The translations under genes were made by a program, and so were the position numbers. The notes beneath the pieces are model-generated. The model saw nothing but the letters and a program-made list of their open reading frames with translations, ran no database searches and was not told the origin of the DNA. 64,000 bases of DNA from Haemonchus contortus (Eukaryota; Nematoda; Chromadorea; Rhabditida; Trichostrongylidae). Positions 10,701 to 21,185 of this stretch are shown here, piece after piece (within the stretch, counting starts at the first letter, position 1; every line of letters starts with the position of its first letter). The stretch lies in assembly GCA_000469685.2 (NCBI GenBank), contig LS997562.1, positions 29,336,177 to 29,400,176 on the forward strand, read 5' to 3'.

Positions 10701-12968
10701 ATGATGAGAACAAACGGAGAAGAGGGAGCCAGAGCGATAAATGAGATAGACGCATTTGTAAATGCCAGATATGTATGTGCTCCGGAATCGGTGCACAGGT
10801 TGTTGGGTTTCGAACTCCACTCCAAATCGCACACTATTTACAGATTGCAAGTGCATTTACCAGAACAGGAAAGCATAGTTTTCCAGGGTGGTCAAGAGGA
10901 GGAAGCTCTTCGCCGTGCAACAGAGCGAGACACGACTCTCACGGCTTATTTTAAACTGAACGCGGAGCATGAGCTTATGTATGGAACTGGAAATGCACCC
11001 CAAGGGCAAATTGATGCTCGAACTCTACTCTATATCCAGCTACCCGAACATTTCACATTTGATCAGCAAAGTAAAAAGTGGAGCCCTAGAAAGAAACAGT
11101 GCCGTCAGATAGGAAGAATGTATACGGCAAATCCATTAGATGCGGAACGTTACAGTCTCCGAATACTTCTTCTCAACAGGAAGGGAGCCAAATCGTTTGA
11201 CGAGCTCAAGACCGTGGATGGGGTAACCCACAATAGTTTCAAAGAAGCTGCGAAGGCCCTCGGACTCATGCACGATGATTCACACTATGAAAGCTGCCTA
11301 AGAGAGGCAGCAGAGTTCCGAATGCCTCCAGAACTGCGTTCGCTCTTTGGTAGTCTCATTTGCTTCAGTGATGTCACAGAACCTGAGCGGCTGTGGGAGC
11401 AATTGAAATCAGCCATGGCTGAAGATTACGTGCACCGTGGTTTGAGCGATGAAGAGGCAGTAATTCGAGCATACTATGATATAATGGACAGAATGCAGAT
11501 TAGTGGAGTGAATTTCAGTAACTTTGTTACTCCTCCTGCCGATCGAAGACCAGGGTATATAGATGAAAGTCATGAGTCTGAAACAGAGCACGCAGCCCGT
11601 GGAAGAGAACTGATCGATAATTTGAATGACCGTCAGAAAACGGCAGCAGACGATATTCTGCAAACAATAGAGGCAGGACGAGCCCTAAAACATTTTTTTA
11701 TCGATGGTCCAGGTGGAAGCGGAAAAACCTTTCTGTACACGGCGCTTTACCACACTCTTATGGGCAAAGGGAAAAGAGTTATATGTGTAGCTTGGACAGG
11801 GATTGCTGCTAACCTGCTACCTCACGGTAGGACTGCAAGCAGTACCTTCAAGTTGAATATCCACGACGGCTGCAAGACAAGCACAATGACAAGGGAATCA
11901 GTTGAGGCAAGAGCACTGCACGAGATTTCTGTTATTTTTTGGGACGAAATCTCGATGGTACCAAAGTGGACCTTAGAGGCGGTGGATGTTCTGTTAAGGG
12001 ACATCATGCAAAACGAGTTACCATTCGGAGGTAAAACGATGGTTGTAGGTGGAGACTTTCGACAAGTTCTCCCAGTTATTGAGAGAGGGCGGCAAGAGGA
12101 TCTGGAAAATGCTTGCATAAAGAACTCTCACTTATGGCAGCGTTTCATCACTTATCATCTTTCCGTTAACATGAGAGCTGCAACAGATAGTGGAGAATGG
12201 GCAATAATGCTGCTCCAGATTGGAGAGGGGATATATCCAGAAGATGAGAACGGCTTCATCGAGCTACCTTCTACGCTCTATAGTTCAGGGGACATCATCT
12301 GTGAAGTGTTTGGCGAAGCGATTTCAGAAGAGGATGTTGCAGAATTATCTGAAAAGGCAATTCTCGCTCCTAAAAATGTACATGTAGAACAGATGAACGA
12401 GATGGCACTAGAGCGAATGCCTGAAGGGCTGCAGTTGAAAATATACAAGAGCATTGACGAGGCAGAAAATGCGGACCCAGAAGATGCTCTCAATTTCCAA
12501 GTAGAGCATTTGAACAATTTGCGTCCGAGTGGGATGCCCCCGCATGAGCTGAAATTAAAACAGGGATGCATTGTTATGCTACTACGCAACCTCGATGTAT
12601 CCAGAGGACTTTGCAATGGAACAAGATTCATCGTAGAACAGTGCGGCCAATACGTCCTTGGGTGCCGATTTGCTACAGGGATTAGGAAAAACGAATTCGT
12701 TCTTATTCCACGTATAGACCTCTACACCGACAAAGGACTTCCATTCCGCTTAAAGAGGAGACAATTTCCGATCCGACTAGCCTTCGCTACAACTATAAAC
12801 AAAGCACAGGGCCAGACGCTGTCGAAAGTTGGAGTGTATTTACCGGACGACGTTTTTTCCCACGGGCAACTATACGTTGCACTGTCACGAGCTCGCAACG
12901 CCGAATCAGTCAAAGTTCTTTCGACGAAAAAAAAGATCAAGAACATTGTCTACAAAAATATTTTGTAG
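7734..12968 (+). CDS. Helitron Rep/helicase transposase, 1744 codons, uninterrupted
   Basis: Initiates and completes rolling-circle transposition by nicking and unwinding DNA. Residues 1-340 are an Arg/Glu-rich repeat region; a Cys/His cluster follows (C391, C394, C413, H416). The Rep domain contains FITFTCNP near residue 765, the HUH motif as H839-C-H841, and the two catalytic tyrosines as Y974 and Y978 in YMYKYVYKG. The C-terminal SF1/Pif1-like helicase has Walker A GPGGSGKT at 1325-1332, Walker B WDE at about 1403-1405, GGDFRQVLP near 1440, NKAQGQT near 1688 and the final YVALSRAR near 1715. No stop, frameshift or intron interrupts it, and every catalytic motif looks intact. The ATG at 7734 directly follows an acceptor-like TTTACAG. 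Domain calls rest on motifs, not on a search. Confidence 0.95.
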   Translation: MSGIESYHPVSEQLRTRIRTEQEEENQQRTRRSERIRMQREQGREGQQRARLEGIVERSRVRREQDGEDQRRARQSMDTQRARTRREQEGEEQRRARLGRVVERARIRREHEGEEERRARQIRDTERARVRRDQEGEEQRGVRLERVGQRTRIRREQETEEQRRVRQSMDTQRVRTRRQQEEEEHRRTRLERVAERARIRREQESEEQRRVRLGRVAERARMRREQEGEEQRRARQIRDAQRARSRREQEEEEQRRARLERVATRARIRREQEEEEQRRARLAGAAARTRALRVQEGEEQQRTRQSQDAARARSRRQQEGESQREERNILTAARERSRRASFTESQIEERRRLESQRHHVRSRTLAARTRRLALSNIEPEEHYDGLMNVECESCGAQHFRSESRGRRATFNDCCNHGNITLEHFTNYPRQLRRLLTSQEADSKEFREHIRNYNSAFAFASIGAQLDTPRSGPYCFRIHGQIYHRIGPARPEEGQPPRYGQVYILDTSMAADERAGNPANVQCKPALIRSLSALFHEINAFAQAYKMLNDVALEEEARALREGRSAMPVRMVFQSSNLDPRRYNEPTANEVAVVYVGEEGDVPAEHNLAVHLQSGGLRNIRVYDAECDPLSYPIFFPRGELGWHPNMMKNPSERRRTRITQKEYYSNMIAVRAEFNPLHFAGKLFQQFLVDSYVKIEQNRLNYDRTHQKELRVDTYRGLADYVAGDMDIGGPPGYRRVILPSSFPGSPRAMVQNYQDAMAIVSKYGKPDLFITFTCNPAWREIAEQLSTGQTASDRPDIVARVFHIKLQELFLDLFKRKIFGTVVAHISVMEWQKRGLPHCHILLTLAGEDKLRNATEVDAVVQAVIPDPVAESRLHAIVTACMMHRPCGLDNPNSPCMVNGQCSKKFPKSFREATNIEVDGYPEYRRPNDGRTIQYGSATLDNRSVVPYNKYLALRYNAHLNVEICAMIHAVKYMYKYVYKGPDRAALHMMRTNGEEGARAINEIDAFVNARYVCAPESVHRLLGFELHSKSHTIYRLQVHLPEQESIVFQGGQEEEALRRATERDTTLTAYFKLNAEHELMYGTGNAPQGQIDARTLLYIQLPEHFTFDQQSKKWSPRKKQCRQIGRMYTANPLDAERYSLRILLLNRKGAKSFDELKTVDGVTHNSFKEAAKALGLMHDDSHYESCLREAAEFRMPPELRSLFGSLICFSDVTEPERLWEQLKSAMAEDYVHRGLSDEEAVIRAYYDIMDRMQISGVNFSNFVTPPADRRPGYIDESHESETEHAARGRELIDNLNDRQKTAADDILQTIEAGRALKHFFIDGPGGSGKTFLYTALYHTLMGKGKRVICVAWTGIAANLLPHGRTASSTFKLNIHDGCKTSTMTRESVEARALHEISVIFWDEISMVPKWTLEAVDVLLRDIMQNELPFGGKTMVVGGDFRQVLPVIERGRQEDLENACIKNSHLWQRFITYHLSVNMRAATDSGEWAIMLLQIGEGIYPEDENGFIELPSTLYSSGDIICEVFGEAISEEDVAELSEKAILAPKNVHVEQMNEMALERMPEGLQLKIYKSIDEAENADPEDALNFQVEHLNNLRPSGMPPHELKLKQGCIVMLLRNLDVSRGLCNGTRFIVEQCGQYVLGCRFATGIRKNEFVLIPRIDLYTDKGLPFRLKRRQFPIRLAFATTINKAQGQTLSKVGVYLPDDVFSHGQLYVALSRARNAESVKVLSTKKKIKNIVYKNIL
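7780..8720 (+). repeat. Coding minisatellite of 66 bp (22 residues)
   Basis: The N-terminal part of the Helitron protein is about 14 imperfect 22-residue units of the pattern RxRREQEGEEQRRARLxRVxE. Each is a charged helix-forming stretch; the whole is predicted to be a long single helix or coiled coil. Codons vary between units while the reading frame is kept, which argues that the region is translated and selected. Confidence 0.85.
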
Positions 12969-12992
12969 ATCATGAAATATTTTGCAGATCAC

Positions 12993-14790
12993 CAGGTATA
13001 GTTTGTAAATACTACTCCAACTTCCGTGTCGCCGTGTAATTCTTTCATTTCAATCAAACTTGAGTCTCCGATGTGTGCTACCGTGCAAAACCTCGAGATC
13101 CCTCCATAACACCCTCCTATGGCAATCGAAAACCACCGCTCGAATCAACTCTCTGCCGTCCGGGGCAGGTATAATTTTTAATTACTACTTAACTTCCATT
13201 CACCATGTAACTCCTTCATTTCAATCAAACTTCGAGTCGCCGATGTGTGCTACCGTGCAAGCCCTCGGCACTCCTCCACAATACCCTCCTATGGCAAGCG
13301 AAAACCACCGCTCGAATCAACCTTCTGCCGTCCGGGGCAGGTATAATTTTTAATTACTACTTAACTTTCATTCACCATGTAACTCCTTCATTTCAATCAA
13401 ACTTCGAGTCGCCGATGTGTGCTACCGTGCAAGCCCTCGAAACTCCTCCACAATACCCTCCTATGGCAAGCGAAAACCACCGCTCGAATCAACCTTCTGC
13501 CGTCCGGGGCAGGTATAATTTTTAATTACTACTTAACTTTCATTCACCATGTAACTCCTTCATTTCAATCAAACTTCGAGTCGCCGAAAAGTGCTACCTT
13601 GCAACCCCTCGAACTCCTCCACAATACCCTCCTATGGCAATGGAAAACCACCGCTCGAATCAACTCTCTGCCGTCCGGGGCAGGTATAATTTTTAATTAC
13701 TACTTAACTTCCATTCACCATGTAACTCCTTCATTTCAATCAAACTTCGAGTCGCCGAAAAGTGCTACCGTGCAACCCCTCGAAACTCCTCCACAATACC
13801 CTCCTATGGCAAGCGAAAACCACCGCTCGAATCAACCTTCTGCCGTCCGGGGCAGGTATAATTTTTAATTACTACTTAACTTCCATTCACCATGTAACTC
13901 CTTCATTTCAATCAAACTTCGAGTCGCCGAAAAGTGCTACCGTGCAACCCCTCGAAACTCCTCCACAATACCCTCCTATGGCAAGCGAAAACCACCGCTC
14001 GAATCAACCTTCTGCCGTCCGGGGCAGGTATAATTTTTAATTACTACTTAACTTCCATTCACCATGTAACTCCTTCATTTCAATCAAACTTCGAGTTGCC
14101 GAAAAGTGCTACCGTGCAACCCCTCGAAACTCCTCCACAATACCCTCCTATGGCAATGGAAAACCACCGCTCGAATCAACTCTCTGCCGTCCGGGGCAGG
14201 TATAATTTTTAATTACTACTTAACTTCCATTCACCATGTAACTCCTTCATTTCAATCAAACTTCGAGTCGCCGAAAAGTGCTACCGTGCAAGCCCTCGAA
14301 ACTCCTCCACAATACCCTCCTATGGCAAGCGAAAACCACCGCTCGAATCAACCTTCTGCCGTCCGGGGCAGGTATAATTTTTAATTACTACTTAACTTCC
14401 ATTCACTATGTAACTCCTTCATTTCAATCAAACTTCGAGTCGCCGATGTGTGCTACCGTGCGAGCCCTCGAAACTCCTCCACAATACCCTCCTATGGCAA
14501 TCGAAAACCACCGCTCGAATCAACTCTCTGCCGTCCGGGGCAGGTATAATTTTTAATTACTACTTAGCTTCCATTCACCATGTAATTCGTTCATTTCAAT
14601 CAAACTCGAGTCTCCGATGTGTGCTGCCGTGCAAGACCTCGAAACTCCTCCGCAACACGCTTCAGTCCGAATAGAAGACTCCTGTTCGAATCTACCTTCT
14701 GCGGTATGGGGCAGGTACAATTTGTAAATACTACTCCAGCTTCCGTGTTACCCATGTAATTTTTTCATTTTATTCAATAACGAAAATCAG
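12993..14790 (+). repeat. 172-bp tandem array inside the Helitron, about 11 copies
   Basis: CAGGTATAAT (or a close variant) recurs at 12993, 13166, 13338, 13510, 13681, 13853, 14025, 14197, 14369, 14540 and 14712, an average step of 171.9 bp. The array lies between the transposase stop and the 3' hairpin, so it is part of the element. Outer copies are diverged and inner ones nearly identical. Reading frames of about 92 codons repeat with it and are not genes. Confidence 0.95.
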
Positions 14791-14828
14791 AAGCTTATGT
14801 GGCTCCGTCCCTCATGGCTAGAGCCCCT

Positions 14829-14859
14829 AGCGCACGCAATAGCGTGCGTAGCCGCCTGG
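14829..14859 (+). other. Helitron 3' terminus: hairpin plus CTGG
   Basis: CGCACGC (14831-14837) pairs with GCGTGCG (14842-14848) across an AATA loop; then TAGCCGC and CTGG, followed by T. In Helitrons this hairpin acts as the transposition terminator signal. Confidence 0.85.
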
Positions 14860-15234
14860 TTTAATTATATTCACTATTGGCTTGGTGCCTGTACCCCTTT
14901 CATATTTGGATACTTTAGTTCAGATTAGTTCAGGAGAACAGCAGCTTTTCATTTTCGGCCAATCACACATGCCCGACACACTTCTTTCGCACCCCGCTCG
15001 CCATGAACGCAGTCCTGCTATGGTTCTGCGTGTGATCCTGTGAGTGACCTAATTCTTTTCCCACTTATTCCAATTTGGTTGCGTCTCTTTTTTCACTCGG
15101 ACTGCACCCATTCTGCGCACGCTCCGCCCTGCTCCCTACTCCTCTTCATCTTCTTCTTCTTCATTGAAATTCACGTAAATATACACATACACACACGTAG
15201 CACTTTATCGTAGTAGCTACTAGCAATAAATCCA
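14860..15234. other. Intergenic, low-complexity patches only
   Basis: I see no gene. A CTTCTT-rich patch near 15140-15170 and an ACACA patch near 15180-15200 are simple sequence. Confidence 0.5.
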
Positions 15235-15730
15235 TGAAAAGGAATGCACTGCAGAAAAACTTCTCCGAAAGTATTCTGTTTGATATACACTTTTCCAACG
15301 CTTCCCTACATCTCTTTCTCCACGGTGAAAAAACAACCTAGCGCGGAGGAGACGACGGTCTGATTTCGGGTAGAATTCCGGAGCAACTAGGACCTTAGCA
15401 AAAACTTTCGGTTGAAGATTATGTGATCTGTTTCATTATGGAACTGTCTACCAGGAGACTCCCATATCCACCACTATTGAGAGAGCTTCTGACATTGCGC
15501 ATTATTGTGGATGGTTTGGGTCAGCATGATAAACTCGGACGGCTTTGATCTTTTCTGGAGAGCCTTTCCAGGTCCACATAAAACGCTTTCAGCTCCCCTT
15601 CTTTGTACCTTGATGTTGGTGCGCAGACAAAGAAGATTCTTAGAACTGGGCTTCAGCCACATCTCAAATGCGAGAGTCTCATACGGGTTGTCAAGCTTTC
15701 ATACAAACCGATGATCTTGGTGCGTTCATG
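15235..15730 (-). pseudogene. RTE-type LINE endonuclease remnant
   Basis: Reading the minus strand and moving between frames gives the order typical of the end of an RTE apurinic-type endonuclease domain: a VCAPTS stretch (family VYAPTS) with LERLSRKD near 15590-15630, then SEFIM..TIH near 15490-15530, WESPG near 15450, the HNETDHIIFN block near 15425, and SDRRLLRAR-like residues near 15340. Stops and frameshifts break it throughout. It is a decayed fragment of a different copy from the RTE around E1. Upstream and downstream LINE parts are not recognisable. Confidence 0.6.
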
Positions 15731-17228
15731 CTTTAGAAGTACAAGTAACCATCTGTCCTGCTTTTGAGCAGCCTGTTTTGATCCTTAGTTTTGGCATCCT
15801 CTCCCGAGCAGTACTGCACAAAGCTGCAGTACCGTGAAATAATATCAGCTGATAAGGGACAGATAAGGAGCCAGAAGGACAGAAGCATAGGTAGTTCCTC
15901 CGGGTTAATAGTGAAAACTTCACACATTGGATAGATGTGGGATCGCGGATGGTAGGTGCCGAACCTAGACACAGCTGATGAGCGCTGATAATTGTGATAC
16001 TTCAGTGCGATATATTGGATGCGACTGAGTGACATGTAACGGATTACAGAAGCTGATAACAGCTGATGAAGAACCCAAATGATATGTACCCATTTGGAAG
16101 ATGGTAAGAAGGGACGATGAAATGAAATGAAAAAATGATTAGTGCAGTAATAAGGACCTATCGAAGATAATTTAATAAGGATAATGTACTTGGTTCTTCC
16201 TTGCTACCAGATCACGACGAGTGCGCCTCAAGTTTGCCTCTCAGTAAGACCCTATTATTTATTTTTGTATTGTTTCAACACCAGTTGCCACGAAATCAAT
16301 CTGGCCATCAATGATCTCGAAATCTTGGCTATCGATTTGTACACATGCTTACTTATTTATTTTTGTTTATTATTATTTTTTGCTTGTTTGACAAGGTGTG
16401 TTGTGAGTATAAACTTCTGATAGTGCTGTTATTATCACTCGTCCACATCAGCATATATTAACAATATCATTCAAAATCCGGTTGACTAATCGCAAACTGT
16501 TGCGTTTTTGCGCATGTTTTCATGATATACCTGCGCGTAAAACTCAATAGTCTGCATACCACTGGTCCAATCATATACAAACACTGTGGCTTCTGTGTTT
16601 CGCTAGACTTGAATCATAAGTTTTCTACACATCCACAAATTTTACACACAGCGAGTACCTTTTTTCTCAGTTTCCCTATCAGATGTAATTGAGAAGTAAA
16701 AACACTTACACATACCCTACTTCCCTTCTGAATGATTCATAGGTCCTCTTCTTTCTTTACCGTTTTAACGCTAAACCAATTCGTTCCCCCTCAAACGTGT
16801 AGCCCTCTAGGCGTAAACATTGCTTTTCAATGAGGTAGCATGGCTACCCAAAAACGAAGGAAACTCACTTCACCGAAGAGTTCCTCTCACATTCTGTAGA
16901 ACGAGCGATTCTTTCGCATAGGCCACCTTAAAGCAAATGAACCCTTCCTCATTAAATGTCGAATGTTGCTATTGAAAAAAATGTGAGGAAAAGTTTTCAA
17001 GATGATCGCTGGTAAAGGGGATTGCAACTTGAACTTGAAATAGGCAGAAGCAAGTTACCCTAAATGACTACGGGTAAAGAGGTGGTGGAAAGGAGCAAGT
17101 TGTTTCAATGTGCTGCGCGCGCAGTTTCGAAAGATGTTTCCCAACGCTCCGCGCTTCCATGGCCCCCATAGTTGGTTCGCGAGAGTTTGAAATCGTTAAA
17201 ATTTACCAGCCATAGCACTGATAAATAA
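15731..17228. other. No recognisable gene
   Basis: Short frames only; none has a domain I recognise or consistent splice sites. The part next to 15730 may be further decayed LINE sequence. The part next to 17228 should hold the 3' UTR of the host gene, although no AATAAA is obvious on the minus strand. Confidence 0.4.
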
Positions 17229-19171
17229 TCATGACACACCTTTTCGAGGACGCAGATCCATCTCTAATCGAGGCTTCTCCCTGAGTAGAGATTCGTATTC
17301 CGATATCGATAAGGATGGAATGAAGTCTTGATCATCGTCACTCTGAGATTGTTGAGTTTCTCTTAAATTTGTTATGAGGTTAAAGCGTTTCTTAAGAAGT
17401 GGAAAATCAAATATAATAGGAATAAGAAAAAATGACTTCAACGCTGAACAACCGACTTACATTCCAGCGTGAAACAGTCTTCTTAACCGCGCTTTTTTGC
17501 GATAAGAAAGCCTGGGAGTGTTCAACAGAGAGGCAGGACTGCTTTTCATAGAACATGCATCTAATAGACGTTGTCCAGCTGGAGATGCCTTTACTGACTG
17601 CGTGCGCTCTTTTGAACGATTAAGTGTCCGAAGATGGGTAACCTGTAAGTAAGCACTCCCTTTCACTCCAAAAAAAAAAAACGCTTCATTTAATTACCGG
17701 TCCTTTTGATTTTTCCGAATCAGAGTTTGAAAACGCATACTCGTCACCACCCCTCGCTGGTTTTACCATGGGGAGGATAAAGACATCACCAAATGGCCGC
17801 CGCTTTTCTGCCAATATACGTCGACAAATGGGATCAGTTTCAATAGATAGCCCGAATGCAGATCTGAAATAATAAAGAAGCCCTGAATATAAAAAAAAAA
17901 GGAAGTGGATGCAACATACTTCGGTTGGTTTTCTTTGGAGTCATCCAAAGCCAGGAAATTTGGAGAACATTTCTGAAAAAAAAGACTACACGAGATACTT
18001 TGCTATGGCATTACGAGGATTTAATGGAAAACCTTTGTCATTAGAAAATAGATTGAAAAAAGTGCAGTAAAGTTAGTTCAGAATACTCTAACTGAACGAT
18101 ATTGAAAATACATTTTTGACTTGCTATAAAGTTTCCGGTCTCAGCCTGCTGAAAACAACATTATCAGAGTTATACCTGCATGTCAACTGTTTTCTGTACA
18201 CATGTTGTCGCACCCTTTTATTGCTATTAGATAAAGTGAGATTCCTTCAGGTCCGATTTTGGACTATGAAGTGCAACACCTTATTCTCATCATTTCTATC
18301 TAACGTTTCACTTTCCCATTTAAACTAATTACCAACTTTTCTCGACATTACTTGGCTATTGTCCTATAACTGAATACTGTGAACACATCGAAATAACGCG
18401 CAATTGCACCCATTTCCTGTATACCGCTCTAACCATACCATAACTTTCATTGGGTTGCCCGATGAAGGCTACGGAACGGTCATGATGACACACTGCCATT
18501 CAGGGGGCATCGAATAATCGCAATAAGTTGATAAGGGCAGAGATGGTGTAGTCAAGTGGCATGGGCGCCCTACCTCACACACCCGGTCACGGCTCCGAAT
18601 CCCGGATCGGTATCCGCATAGACCAACTAAGCTTTCCATCCCTCCAGGGTCGATTAATTGGTACCAGACTCGTCTGGGAGGATAAAACTACTGACTTGTA
18701 CATCGGCTGGCCACCGCAAGTCATTGCACAGGCCACGTACGCATTCATTACGCCACAACGATTCTGAATGGAGGTCGAATGCGGGGCGCATTCTTCAGGC
18801 GGGATTGATTAGCGCTAAAAGACTTTATCCTTCATCCTTTATAAGTCGACAAAAACTACGTGGAGCCTCTGTCTCAGTTCCTCGTGCTCAGCACACTAAA
18901 CAGCTATCGCAATCTGAACAACGCTTTTCCAGGCAGGCAGCGTCATACGCCATATTCTCGCAATGAGTACGACGTCTCGAAAACATTTGGAAGAGTCATT
19001 TTGAAATAAACTATTGTTATTTAAAAGTGTAAGTAATCAAGCCAATGAAATAAAGCCGTGAAAAGCAACTGGTTTTCTTACCTCGCTGTAGATAAGGTTG
19101 TCGTGAACTTGGTCGAGCTCGGCTGCGTGTCTGCTAACATCTTCATCGTCACTGAACATAACAGAGGCCAT
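17229..19171 (-). CDS. Five-exon host gene, small KEN-box protein of unknown family
   Basis: Spliced minus-strand gene: exons 19171-19082, 17972-17920, 17863-17698, 17642-17461 and 17361-17229, 207 codons. Frames join at every junction (90, 53, 166, 182, 133 nt). Donors are GTAAG, GTATG, GTAATT and GTAAGT; acceptors 1-3 are TTTCAG or TTACAG, the last (AATTTAAG) is weak, so exon 5 is the least certain. The acidic N-terminus (DDEDV) is followed by a KEN box (residues 43-45, in SKENQP), an RxxL near residue 80, several SP/TP sites, a basic patch RKKARLRR (151-158) and an acidic SDDDQD (170s). KEN and RxxL motifs mark substrates of the anaphase-promoting complex, so a cell-cycle-regulated nuclear protein (securin-like in layout) is possible, but I do not recognise the family. 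The ATG lies 29 nt after a likely trans-splice acceptor. Confidence 0.7.
18542..18850 (+). mobile_element. tRNA-derived SINE, in intron 1 of the KEN-box gene
   Basis: Begins with an A-box-like GGTGTAGTCAAGTGGCATGG and a B-box-like GGTCACGGCTCCGAATCCC, followed by a body containing TTGGTACCAGACTCGTCTG and a tail GACTTTATCCTTCATCCTTT. The same order occurs at 43398-43697 in opposite orientation, and the tail alone at 43089-43155, so it is a dispersed family. It lies antisense to the host gene. Confidence 0.75.
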
Positions 19172-19199
19172 GCTAGAGAAGGCTCACCGGGTAAGCTAC

Positions 19200-19207
19200 A
19201 CTGAAAT
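19200..19207 (-). promoter_or_regulatory. Likely trans-splice acceptor of the KEN-box gene
   Basis: On the minus strand AATTTCAG ends at 19201, 29 bases before the ATG at 19171, with no in-frame coding sequence upstream. In nematodes this spacing and sequence is typical of a spliced-leader acceptor. Inference only. Confidence 0.45.
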
Positions 19208-20957
19208 TCATTGGTAGAAACCACTGCGATCGGCTTTGTTAACGGCGCCGGGCTTGTCTATCTATAAAGCACGGTGGATATAACGACTGAGTTTTTAGCT
19301 GTTATTTCACTATTATTCAACTCTTTCTGGTATATGGCTTGATGACGAAAGCATATTGCTATGAAAGAGCTCGACGCAGCCTAGCTTGGAAAATAACACG
19401 CCCGCCGCTGACCTCTAGCGGCCGTGCGGGAGCCATAGTTTGACGCAAGATCGCTCAACGCTTCACCCTGAAAGCGCTCGGCGTTCTGATCCGATACCAT
19501 CAGCGTTGACACGAATGCAACAACTGATGTTCTACCAACAAATTTTTAGGCGCCCAAAAGGCCTGTCTTCTTATTCATTTTTATATGCCAATTGGTTCAG
19601 CTTGTACTTGACTGTTTAGTAACTCCCGTTGGGTACGACTCAGACTTATTCCTTATCAGTTCATAGAACAGTATCCCACACTGGGAAAAAGATGCCTAGA
19701 AAGTACAGAAAACAGCATCCAAAAGAAATAGTAGGAACAATGAGACAATCATTAGAACACTGCCTCAATGAACGCAAACTAACGACTTTATTTAAAAGCC
19801 GTAGTAGGTTGTTAAAAGAAGAAGCAAAGTAACACATGTTTCCAAGAGTTTCCATCATGTAGGATAAATAATTTCGATATAGTGAAGATATTGGTGAAAT
19901 ATTTCATTTCAGATTCGAAATATGGGGATTAGAAAGAAACGAAGGTGCACCCCATGAAAAAAGAAATTGTTAGTCGCTAAAAAAGCGAAACGCAGCCACA
20001 ACGGAGGCAACCTATAGTTGTTTACAGGAGTGCAGGGTGGAAATTTGCCGCGTGCGGCGAGCGGTAAACTGCCCTGACGGCGTCCTACTCTTGTACCATT
20101 CACAACATTCCCTTTGACTAGGAAGCGGTCGCCAATGAACTTCAACTCGTGATCGGCACGATGTTTGGGTAATAGTAAACAAGTGTGTCAAAGTCAACCT
20201 TTTGGCAGGTTTTCTTTCAACATAGAAACCAAATGCGATCCTCTTAAACATGCTGTTTCAAAACAAAAGTGCCTTTGTAGCATTCCCAGGGTGGTGATGG
20301 GGAAAATTAGCAAAAGAAAAGCAAAAGTAAATGGGTATAATGGGCGCGAACATTTAAATCTTTTTTGTATGCTGCCATGTGTCAGGTGGTTACGTGACTA
20401 CTTGAACTTTCTCTGCATCCCTGACGGCAAGTGGCTAGAGCGCAGAGAAAAACACCCCGGGTGAAGCCTACGGCGGTGGTGGTGGGGGTCCCATTGGACA
20501 GGCGAGCACAACATTCAAGGAACACATCAAACGGGAGTGCGCCAGACGAGGGCAGAAAAATGACGCATCCGGCAAATTTAAAGGAACCGAGTTCAAGTAG
20601 TCCGTAGGCCGTGTCAGGTAAGTGACAGTGGAGCAGGGGGTTTAACGATTCAAGCAGTATTGGAGTGAGCAAGGGGACGATTGGTTTATGGGGTCCTATT
20701 TTCCAATTAGGTAAGCAATATTTGAAAAGAAGATGGATCTTCATCATAGGAAAGCAACAAATCGAATTGCTGAGGAACTACACTCTAACAAAGCTCAGGA
20801 AATTGCAAATGTTGACAATGTTTTGTTGCGCTTGGAGGGGTGTGGAAATAAGTAAGTAATAAGTCCCTAATATGCTCATCAAATAATCGGGCATCTAAGG
20901 CGAAGCAACCCGTATCGGATGCGAAAACTCAAATATTATCATACTGTCCCATATCGT
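19208..20957. other. Upstream of the host gene; no confirmed gene
   Basis: A 67-codon plus-strand frame at 19629-19832 (basic; the ATG at 19692 would give MPRKYRKQHP) and a possible exon at 20731-20852 are the only coding-like signals, both weak. The host gene promoter presumably lies at 19210-19500. Confidence 0.35.
20731..20852 (+). CDS. Weak candidate first exon
   Basis: After an acceptor-like TTCCAATTAG, an ATG at 20731 opens a frame of about 40 residues beginning MDLHHRKATN and ending at AATAA/GTAAGTAA, a consensus donor. I find no continuing exon before the short inverted-repeat element and E1, and no family match, so it may be chance or the remnant of a gene broken by insertions. Confidence 0.15.
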
Positions 20958-20962
20958 CTTTG

Positions 20963-21185
20963 AAGGCACGGTTCACGATAAGAATGTTTTCTGAATTTCC
21001 CTATAGTCTGGATTCGAGGTTCCCCCCATACCGTATCTACCGTTATAAGCTCGAGAAACTCCCTGGATGGAGGACAATCGGAGGCCAGAGATTGTATCGT
21101 GTGAATGCCACACCCATAGTGGACGAGTTTAAACGGCGTCGTAGAGGCTGCACTGTCTCAAGGGGTGTGGTGCGATTCACGCGTC
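20963..21185 (-). mobile_element. F1 short inverted-repeat element, partial copy
   Basis: Starts with AAGGCACGGTTCACGATAA after TTGA. The following sequence, read on the minus strand, matches the right part of the F1 copies at 40721-41250 and 61140-61443 (shared TATGGGTGTGGCATTC-like and GAGTTTCTCGAGCTTATAA-like stretches). The other end is not clear. Confidence 0.6.

Larger units (their letters stand above)
7734..14859 (+). mobile_element. Helitron (5' end not located)
   Basis: A rolling-circle transposon is defined by one Rep-helicase gene, an internal tandem array and a canonical 3' end. The 3' end is a hairpin at 14831-14848 (CGCACGC, loop AATA, GCGTGCG; extended outward by CTA/TAG around one bulged base) followed seven bases later by CTGG at 14856-14859 and then T, the expected CTRR-T insertion context. 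There is no apurinic endonuclease domain, so it is a classical Helitron rather than a Helentron. The left boundary must lie upstream of 7734. Confidence 0.9.

Noticed and set aside
13060..14674. Series of 92-149 codon frames in the Helitron tail
   Set aside because: They repeat with the 172-bp unit and share one composition; shadows of the array.
14858..14868. GGTTTAATTA resembling the start of the nematode SL1 spliced leader
   Set aside because: Similarity stops after about ten bases, the rest of SL1 and a donor are missing, and the site straddles the Helitron 3' end.
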